NCBI GenBank assembly: GCA_025357995.1
Contig: JANYLF010000113.1
Coordinates: 1 to 10,199, forward strand
Origin: Acidimicrobiia bacterium
GTDB lineage: Bacteria; Actinomycetota; Acidimicrobiia; IMCC26256; JAENVU01
Direction: 5' to 3'
DNA: 10,199 bases
Part shown: positions 5,471-10,199 of the stretch, one piece after another
Layout: the number at the start of each line of letters is the position of its first letter
How positions within the stretch are numbered: the stretch's first letter is position 1
Translations under genes and position numbers: made by a program
Notes under the pieces: model-generated
The model's input: only the letters and a program-made list of their open reading frames with translations
Database searches by the model: none
What the model was told of the DNA's origin: nothing

Positions 5471-7653
5471 TCTACGACGGGCTGCGGGTGCTCGACGCGA
5501 CACACGATCTCGCGGGTGCGTACTGCGCGAAGTTGTTGACCGACCTCGGCGCCGACGTCGTGGCCGTCGACGATCTGCCGGTGGCGCGGCGCGAATTGTT
5601 CACGTACTTGCGGACGTCGCAACGCGTGGGCGCGGGTTCTGCCGACGGCTGGTTGGATGACGCCGATATCGTGCTCGGGGGGCTGTCGGTGTTGGACGAC
5701 GCATCGGCGGGTCCGTTGGTGCGGGTGGCGATCTCGTCGTTCGGCCGCGGTGGTCCGGACTCGGGCGTCGAGTTGCCGGAGCCGGTGCTCCAGGCCCGCT
5801 CGGGTGCACTGGCGACGCACGGTCACATGGGCCAACCGCCGCTCACCGTCGCGGGTGAGATCGGGGAGTACGTCACCGGAGCGTTCGCGGCGTTGGGCGC
5901 GGTCACTGCGTACTACCGCGCGTCGCGCACGGGCGTCGCCGAGACGGTCGACGTGTCGAAGCTCGAAGCGATGCTGCTCACACTCTCGACGGTGCCAACG
6001 TTGATGGGGCGTTTCCCTGGCGGTCGGCTCGCGAACTTCCGCTTTGTGATGATCCCGGGTAACGAACCCTGCGCCGACGGCAACTACGTGGGCATCACGA
6101 CGGTCACGATCCCGCAGTGGCTCGCATTGTTGAAGGCGATCGGTCGCGAGGAACTCTGCGAGGACGACGAGCTCATCTCGTTCCTCGGTCGGTACACACG
6201 CGCCGACGAAGTGCACCAGATCCTCCAAGGCTTCACGATGCGCCACACGGCCGCGGAAGTCGTCGACGCGTGTGCAGCCGCGCGTGTCCCTACCGCGGTG
6301 TTGGGGAACGGAGCGTTGTTGCCGGACTTCGATCAGCCGAAGGCACGGGGAACGTTCGTCACGCAGCCGGGCGAGACCTGGATTCGACCGCGTGCCCCGT
6401 TCCGCTTCTCCGCAGTTCCGGACCGCACCCTCACCGCACCTGTCACCGCCGACCCTTCGAATGCCGACTTTCGTGCACTTTGGAGACCCAGGGATCTCCA
6501 AAGTGCACGAAAGTCAGGGCGTGGGCCGGAAGAGCGGCCGTTCGACGGATTGCGGGTGGTGGACTTCACCGCGTTCTGGAGTGGTCCGTACTCCACGGCA
6601 TGGCTGTGCTCGATGGGCGCCGACGTGATCAAGATCGAATCGGTGCAACGGCCCGACGGGTTGCGGTTCAATGCCACGATTCGCGCGAAGGATGCGCCGC
6701 GCTTCTACGAGATGTCGGCGCTGTGGCACTCCACCAACCTCGGCAAGCGCGGTATCACGCTCGACCTCGGTCATCCCGACGGTCTCGCGCTCGCGAAGCG
6801 GTTGATCGAAACCGCCGACGTGGTCGCCGAGAACTTCACACCGCCGGTCATGGAAGGCTTCGGGTTGTCGTACGACGACGTGCGCGCGCTCAACCCGTCG
6901 GTCGTGATGTTGCGCTTGCCCGCGTTCGGGCTCGACGGTCCGTGGCGCGATCGCGGCGGTTTCGCGCAGACGATGGAACAGATCACGGGCATGGCGTGGC
7001 GGACCGGGTACGAGGACGGGCCGCCGATCATTCCGGGTGGTGTGGTCGATCCGATGGTCGGGACGCATACCGCGCTCGCGTTGGTGGCCGCGCTCGAGCA
7101 TCGGGCGCGGACGGGTGAGGGCCAACTCGTCGAGATGGCCATGATGGAGGTTGCGGCCTCGGTGACCGCGGAGCAGGTGATCGACTACTCGGCGCACGGC
7201 GTGCTGCACGACCGTCGTGGCGCGCACGGCGTGTACGCGTGCGATGGGAAGGACGCCTGGGTCGCGATCGACGACACCGTCGATCCGATGTCGGCTTCTG
7301 ATCGATCGGAATGGTGCGCGGGTCGGTCGCCGGCTGTTGCCGCGGCTGAATTGCTCGCGCTGGGAATCCCCGCCGCGGCCGTGGTCCCGGCGTACGCAAC
7401 GCTCGACGATCCGCAGCTCCGGGCGCGTGGTTTCTTCCAGCCATTGGACCATCCCGATGTCGGGCCCCAGGAGTATCCGGGCTGGCCGATGCGTATTTCC
7501 GGCGGTCCCGACATTGCGTGGCGCGGCGCGTGTCCGACCCTCGGTCAGCACACGGTCGACGTGCTGCGCGAGATCGGTGTCACCGACGACGAGTTGACGG
7601 ACCTCCGCGCCGAACACGTCATTGGTACCGAACCCCTCGACGTGGGCCGCTGA
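5467..7653 (+). CDS. Double-domain CaiB/BaiF (class III) CoA-transferase
   Basis: 728 residues from GTG 5467, whose GTGA overlaps the DUF35 stop; the open frame runs further upstream but is antisense-free shadow of the DUF35 gene there. Two CaiB/BaiF domains lie in tandem. Domain 1 is about 1-318, starting YDGLRVLDATHDLAGAYCAK. Domain 2 is about 357-728, starting FDGLRVVDFTAFWSGPYSTA with VIKIE at 387-391. Class III transferases use an Asp that forms an acyl/CoA anhydride: domain 2 has a suitable Asp528 in GGVVDPMVG, while domain 1 has Glu134 in the matching GEIGEYVTG. Single-domain members are about 400 residues, so both halves are somewhat short, domain 2 around 600-625. It would move CoA onto a carboxylic acid that the neighbouring aldolase later cleaves; substrate not identifiable. 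The linker (residues 334-350) is encoded by a perfect palindrome. Confidence 0.92.
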   Translation: MIYDGLRVLDATHDLAGAYCAKLLTDLGADVVAVDDLPVARRELFTYLRTSQRVGAGSADGWLDDADIVLGGLSVLDDASAGPLVRVAISSFGRGGPDSGVELPEPVLQARSGALATHGHMGQPPLTVAGEIGEYVTGAFAALGAVTAYYRASRTGVAETVDVSKLEAMLLTLSTVPTLMGRFPGGRLANFRFVMIPGNEPCADGNYVGITTVTIPQWLALLKAIGREELCEDDELISFLGRYTRADEVHQILQGFTMRHTAAEVVDACAAARVPTAVLGNGALLPDFDQPKARGTFVTQPGETWIRPRAPFRFSAVPDRTLTAPVTADPSNADFRALWRPRDLQSARKSGRGPEERPFDGLRVVDFTAFWSGPYSTAWLCSMGADVIKIESVQRPDGLRFNATIRAKDAPRFYEMSALWHSTNLGKRGITLDLGHPDGLALAKRLIETADVVAENFTPPVMEGFGLSYDDVRALNPSVVMLRLPAFGLDGPWRDRGGFAQTMEQITGMAWRTGYEDGPPIIPGGVVDPMVGTHTALALVAALEHRARTGEGQLVEMAMMEVAASVTAEQVIDYSAHGVLHDRRGAHGVYACDGKDAWVAIDDTVDPMSASDRSEWCAGRSPAVAAAELLALGIPAAAVVPAYATLDDPQLRARGFFQPLDHPDVGPQEYPGWPMRISGGPDIAWRGACPTLGQHTVDVLREIGVTDDELTDLRAEHVIGTEPLDVGR
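6466..6515. repeat. Perfect 21-bp-arm palindrome (REP-like hairpin) inside the CaiB fusion linker
   Basis: Left arm 6466-6486 and right arm 6495-6515 are exact reverse complements, separated by an 8-base loop CCCAGGGA. Each arm contains the core CTTTCGTGCACTTTGGAG or its complement. The flanking bases on both sides do not pair, so the element is sharply bounded. It is read through in frame as residues 334-350 of the CoA-transferase, exactly between its two domains. AT content is higher than in the surrounding gene. There is no T-run, so it is not a standard intrinsic terminator. It looks like a mobile or dispersed palindromic repeat, or an intergenic hairpin captured by gene fusion. No second copy was seen in this window. 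Confidence 0.9.
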
Positions 7654-7712
7654 TGGCGCACTCGAAAATCGGCATCGCGACCTCGGCTACGCGCGCCATG
7701 ATCGACGTGTGA
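7653..7712 (+). other. Possible 19-codon bridging ORF between CoA-transferase and GNAT genes
   Basis: An ATG at 7653 shares its A with the CoA-transferase TGA stop (TGATG). A 19-codon frame, MAHSKIGIATSATRAMIDV, ends in TGA at 7710-7712, overlapping the GTG start of the GNAT gene at 7709. It would let ribosomes move from one gene to the next by stop-start coupling over a 55-base gap. It has no ribosome site of its own and no recognisable peptide family, and such a short ORF can arise by chance. Confidence 0.25.
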
Positions 7713-8122
7713 TCGCGATTCGCTCCGCCACTCCCGACGACCTCGCGTGGGTGGTCGACCTCTGGAATCGTGCTGCGGGGCCGACGCGGCGAGCCGGTCA
7801 GATCCCGGAGACGAGCGCGCTGTTGGCCCGTGATGCCGATGCGCTCATCGTGGCCGAAGATGCCGGTGAAATCGTCGGGACGCTGATCGTCGGATGGGAC
7901 GGATGGCGTTGTCACCTGTACCGACTGGCCGTCGACCCGGCCGCACGGCGATCCGGGATCGCATCGAGGTTGGTGGCGGAAGCCCGAGCGCGCGCCGCCG
8001 CGCTCGGAGTGTTCCGGATCGATGCGATGGTCGACGGGGACAACGCGAGGGCTCACGGATTCTGGGCAAGCGTCGGCTTCGACGCCGACGGCCGTGATCA
8101 ACGCTGGTCGGTGTTGCTCTGA
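7709..8122 (+). CDS. Small GNAT-family N-acetyltransferase
   Basis: 137 residues from GTG 7709, chosen because the protein then begins IAIRSATPDD, the normal first strand of the family; the longer open frame upstream overlaps the CoA-transferase. GEIVGTLIVGWDGW (53-66) forms the central strands. YRLAVDPAARRSGIASRLVA (71-90) is motif A, with RRSGIA as acetyl-CoA-binding turn. NARAHGFWASVGFDADG (112-128) is the characteristic C-terminal helix and strand. It is a complete single-domain GNAT close to the usual 140-150 residues. Substrate unknown: a small amine, an aminoacyl group or a protein N-terminus are all possible. Its stop shares a base with the ATG of the next gene (TGATG), so both are probably expressed together, apparently as the tail of the catabolic operon. 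Confidence 0.85.
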   Translation: MIAIRSATPDDLAWVVDLWNRAAGPTRRAGQIPETSALLARDADALIVAEDAGEIVGTLIVGWDGWRCHLYRLAVDPAARRSGIASRLVAEARARAAALGVFRIDAMVDGDNARAHGFWASVGFDADGRDQRWSVLL

Positions 8123-8511
8123 TGGCGCGGATTCACGACGTTGTCGTCGATTGCCGGCATCCGGCGTCGTTGGCGCGGTTCTGGGCCGCGGTGCTCGACG
8201 GGTACGACGTCGCACCTTACGACGATGCGGAGTTGGCTCGGCTGCGCGAGATGCGTATTGACGACGTCGAGGACGACCCGACGGTGTTGGTCGAGGCTCC
8301 CGGAGTGTTCCCGCGGTTCTTCTTCCAGCGCGTGGATGAGTCCAAGGTGGTGAAGAACCGTTTGCACCTGGATCTTGTCGCCGACGACTCCGACGCGGAA
8401 CTCGCGCGGTTACTCGCACTCGGCGCGACCGTCGTCGCCGACCGCCGCGAATCACATCACTGGATCACCTTGGCCGACCCCGAAGGCAACGAGTTCTGCC
8501 TGTCGTCGTGA
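8122..8511 (+). CDS. VOC-superfamily (glyoxalase-like) protein
   Basis: 129 residues. The start IHDVVVDCRHPASLARFWAA (4-23) and the end WITLADPEGNEFCLSS (114-129) are the signature of the glyoxalase-like group of vicinal-oxygen-chelate proteins common in Actinomycetota. KNRLHLDLVADD (78-89) opens the second beta-alpha-beta-beta-beta unit. Possible metal ligands by position are His82 and Glu124, but not all four family ligands are obvious, so metal binding and catalysis are uncertain. Similar small proteins are often annotated only as VOC or glyoxalase-like. ATG 8122 overlaps the GNAT stop by one base. It is the last gene of the rightward unit; the 57 bases to the convergent SDR gene hold only a weak imperfect GC-rich dyad near 8548-8565 and no clear terminator. 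Confidence 0.85.
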   Translation: MARIHDVVVDCRHPASLARFWAAVLDGYDVAPYDDAELARLREMRIDDVEDDPTVLVEAPGVFPRFFFQRVDESKVVKNRLHLDLVADDSDAELARLLALGATVVADRRESHHWITLADPEGNEFCLSS

Positions 8512-8568
8512 GGGGCGAAGCGCGTCTGTACCGAGCGAATCGCCGCGTGTCGGCCGGCGGGCACTCGA

Positions 8569-9405
8569 CTACTGGCTCATGTACCAGCCGCCGTTGGGGG
8601 AGAGGACCTGGCCGGTGACGAACTTGGCCTCCTCGGACGCGAGGTAGACCGCGGCCCACGCGATGTCGTCGGTGTCGCCCATGCGCCCCATCGGGGTTTG
8701 CGCGGCGATGAGCGGACGCATGGGCCCGAGCGCGTCGGTCATCGCAGTCTCGATCCATCCCGGTGCGATCGCGTTGACTCGGATTCCCTGCGACACGAAC
8801 TCCCGCGCGTGAGCCCGCGTCAGACCGAGGATTCCGGCCTTGGCCGCGCAGTACGCCGACGCACCGCTGCCCCCCGAGGTGCCCATGATCGAGCTGAGGT
8901 TGATGATCGCACCGGAGCGCTTCGGACCCATGATGCGCATCGCCTCGCGGGTGCAGAAGAACGTGCCGTCGAGATGGACCGCGAGGACGCGATGCCAATC
9001 TTGGTCGGTCGTGCGCAGCGTGACGTCCGGATGTACCGACGGTGGATTGCCGGCCATCGTGTCGGCCATCTGCGCCATGGCGATGTCGTAGCCGCGCTGC
9101 ACCTCCTCCGGTCGATCCTCCATACCGCTGATCCCGGCGTTGTTGACGAGGATGTCGAGCCGCCCGTGGTTGGCCGCGACCTTGGCGAACACCTCGGTCA
9201 CCGCGGCGGATTGCGTCACGTCGAGCGCAAACGCGTCGCCACCGAGCTCGTCGGCGAGTTCCCGACACGCCGACTCGGAAAGGTCGGTGATAATCGGGGT
9301 GGCACCTTCGTCGTGGAACCGCCGAGCAATCTGTGCCCCCAGCCCGCGAGCTGCCCCGGTGATGAGCGCGACTTTGCCCGCCAATCTGCCTTCGTGTGTC
9401 GTCAT
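8569..9405 (-). CDS. Short-chain dehydrogenase/reductase (SDR), classical type
   Basis: 278 residues from the ATG whose first base is 9405. Cofactor motif TGAARGLG is at 16-23; D41 after the second strand suggests NAD(H) preference. LDV (61-63) and NNAG (88-91) are present. The catalytic triad is S172, Y185, K189 (YCAAK). The usual tetrad Asn is replaced by His144 in AVHLDGTF, a known variation. APGWIETAM (214-222) and TGQVLSPNGGW (264-274) complete the fold. Between NNAG and W137 there are about 20 more residues than normal (roughly 95-133), including AMAQMADTMAG, probably a substrate-side lid. It would oxidise or reduce a hydroxy/keto group, plausibly a 3-hydroxyacyl-CoA or alicyclic alcohol in the neighbouring catabolic pathway; the substrate is not determined. 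It is transcribed divergently from an acyl-CoA dehydrogenase gene. Confidence 0.93.
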   Translation of the reverse strand: MTTHEGRLAGKVALITGAARGLGAQIARRFHDEGATPIITDLSESACRELADELGGDAFALDVTQSAAVTEVFAKVAANHGRLDILVNNAGISGMEDRPEEVQRGYDIAMAQMADTMAGNPPSVHPDVTLRTTDQDWHRVLAVHLDGTFFCTREAMRIMGPKRSGAIINLSSIMGTSGGSGASAYCAAKAGILGLTRAHAREFVSQGIRVNAIAPGWIETAMTDALGPMRPLIAAQTPMGRMGDTDDIAWAAVYLASEEAKFVTGQVLSPNGGWYMSQ

Positions 9406-9411
9406 GTTCGG

Positions 9412-9417
9412 ACTCTA
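9412..9417 (-). promoter_or_regulatory. Candidate -10 box for a leaderless SDR message
   Basis: On the minus strand TAGAGT (9417-9412) fits TANNNT. With its first T at -12, +1 falls exactly on the A of the SDR ATG at 9405, and no Shine-Dalgarno precedes that ATG. No convincing -35 was seen. Confidence 0.45.
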
Positions 9418-9451
9418 GGGTCCCGAAGCCGAGGGCCACTTCGGCTCCACG

Positions 9452-9457
9452 TAACCT
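9452..9457 (+). promoter_or_regulatory. Weak candidate -10 box for the acyl-CoA dehydrogenase gene
   Basis: TAACCT matches TANNNT and lies in the 145-base divergent spacer (9406-9550). It would give an untranslated leader of about 87 bases. The spacer also holds a small stem CCGAAG/CTTCGG (9423-9428 with 9439-9444) and an imperfect GC-rich dyad (9470-9478 with 9483-9489), which could be regulator sites or chance. No clear -35. Confidence 0.25.
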
Positions 9458-9538
9458 GCGCAGCCCGAGGCGGGGCCCGAACGGCCCGCGACCGTATTGC
9501 CTGCTCTGCCGAGCGACGGCACTTCGAGTCGCAAGAGT

Positions 9539-9545
9539 GGGAGAG
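9539..9545 (+). promoter_or_regulatory. Ribosome binding site for the acyl-CoA dehydrogenase
   Basis: GGGAGAG stands 5 bases before ATG 9551, supporting this start. The nearby ATG at 9546 is in another frame. Confidence 0.55.
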
Positions 9546-9550
9546 ATGTT

Positions 9551-10199
9551 ATGTACGAATGGTCAGACGAGCACAAGATGATCCGAGACGCGGTGCGGGA
9601 CTTCGTGGAGAAGGAAGTCCGCCCGCGACGCGAGGAGCTGGAGTTCGGCGACACGCCGCCGTACGACGTGATCCGCAAGCTCTACAAGACGTTCGGCATG
9701 GACGAGATGGCCCGGGCCTCCTTCGCGAAGCGCATCGCCAAAGACAAGGGTGAGGCCGAGGCGGCGGAAACCGACGGCGGGGGAGGCAACCCGGGATTCA
9801 TGCTGATGCCGATCATCGAGTTGTGCCGGTGTTCGCCGGGTCTCGTCACCGCGATGGGTGTGAGTACCGGTCTCGCCGCGTCCACGATCATGAGTCGAGG
9901 CACCGTCGCGCAGAAGGAGCGGTTCGCGCTCGACTTGCTCACGTTCGAGAAGGTGGGCGCGTGGGCGATCACCGAGGCCGACAGCGGTTCGGATGCGTTC
10001 GGTCGCATGCAGGCCACCGCGAAGCGCGACGGCGACGAGTACCTGTTGAACGGTTCCAAGACGTTCATCACCAACGGGCCGTACGCCGACACCACCGTCT
10101 TCATCTGCAAGCTCGACGAAGGCAACCCTCCGGCGGAACGCAAGATCTTGAGCTTCGTACTCGACCGGGGCATGCCCGGGTTCGAGCAGACCAAGCCGA
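9551..10199 (+). CDS. Acyl-CoA dehydrogenase, N-terminal part (runs off window)
   Basis: 216 complete codons are present and the frame is open at the window end; the family is normally about 380-420 residues. The N-terminal helical domain begins MYEWSDEHKMIRDAVRDFVE. The FAD-binding middle domain shows WAITEADSGSDAFG (138-151), matching the acyl-CoA dehydrogenase signature, followed by NGSKTFITNGPYAD (167-180). The C-terminal helical domain with the catalytic Glu lies beyond the window, so activity cannot be judged. Residues about 55-82 hold a hydrophilic, Lys/Glu- then Gly-rich insertion (including AEAAETDGGGGNPGF) where relatives have a short PEEYGG-type loop. The flavoenzyme would form the alpha,beta double bond of an acyl-CoA in the cytoplasm, feeding electrons to ETF. 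It probably belongs to the same branched or cyclic acid catabolism as the SDR and aldolase genes. Confidence 0.92.
   Translation, partial: MYEWSDEHKMIRDAVRDFVEKEVRPRREELEFGDTPPYDVIRKLYKTFGMDEMARASFAKRIAKDKGEAEAAETDGGGGNPGFMLMPIIELCRCSPGLVTAMGVSTGLAASTIMSRGTVAQKERFALDLLTFEKVGAWAITEADSGSDAFGRMQATAKRDGDEYLLNGSKTFITNGPYADTTVFICKLDEGNPPAERKILSFVLDRGMPGFEQTKP

Noticed and set aside
6466..6515. The palindrome as a rho-independent terminator
   Set aside because: It lies in the middle of an intact open frame and has no following T-run.
5008..7617. Long minus-strand frames opposite the DUF35 and CoA-transferase genes
   Set aside because: Same shadow pattern; no motif, and the plus-strand genes are unambiguous.
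8512..8568. Terminator between the convergent VOC and SDR genes
   Set aside because: Only a weak GC-rich dyad with mismatches near 8548-8565 and no T-run; not strong enough to annotate.
1..10199. Defence system, CRISPR, prophage or transposon
   Set aside because: No repeat array, transposase, integrase, nuclease or toxin-like gene was found; all large frames are metabolic or respiratory.

Overview
The window is a high-GC, gene-dense bacterial segment with four to five short transcription units. Several features suggest an aerobic actinobacterium, possibly an uncultivated Acidimicrobiia- or Thermoleophilia-like lineage: GTG starts, TANNNT-type -10 boxes placed so that transcripts would be leaderless, and a load of CoA-ester catabolic genes. 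The taxonomy is inference from style of gene content, not from a marker gene.

Positions 1-86 are an exact reverse complement of 221-306. They interrupt the reading frame of the first gene, so they look like a fold-back assembly or amplification chimera at the edge of the sequence rather than biology. From about 87 to 2978 (+) lies a tight four-gene respiratory unit: the C-terminal end of a GltD-like flavoprotein fused to a 2x[4Fe-4S] ferredoxin domain, a seven-helix cytochrome b (b6 plus subunit IV in one chain), a single-anchor Rieske protein, and a membrane-anchored monohaem cytochrome c. Together they form a non-canonical menaquinol:cytochrome c reductase, possibly with a pyridine-nucleotide or ferredoxin input module.

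A tandem-GNAT-type acetyltransferase (2975-3796, -) converges on the cytochrome c gene, sharing a CTAG stop. It diverges from a catabolic operon (3822-8511, +) through a very compact bidirectional promoter. That operon holds a thiolase-fold protein without recognisable catalytic cysteines, a DUF35 zinc-ribbon/OB-fold partner, a double CaiB/BaiF CoA-transferase, a small GNAT and a VOC/glyoxalase-like protein. The thiolase-fold + DUF35 pair resembles the Ltp2-ChsH2 retro-aldolase of steroid side-chain degradation, so CoA activation followed by retro-aldol cleavage of a branched or alicyclic acid is a reasonable guess. A perfect 21-bp-arm palindrome sits in frame in the linker between the two CaiB domains.

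The right end has a divergent pair: an SDR-family oxidoreductase (8569-9405, -) with a candidate leaderless promoter, and the 5' part of an acyl-CoA dehydrogenase (9551 to the window end, +). Both fit the same acyl-CoA oxidation theme. I saw no rRNA, tRNA, CRISPR array, transposase or phage gene.
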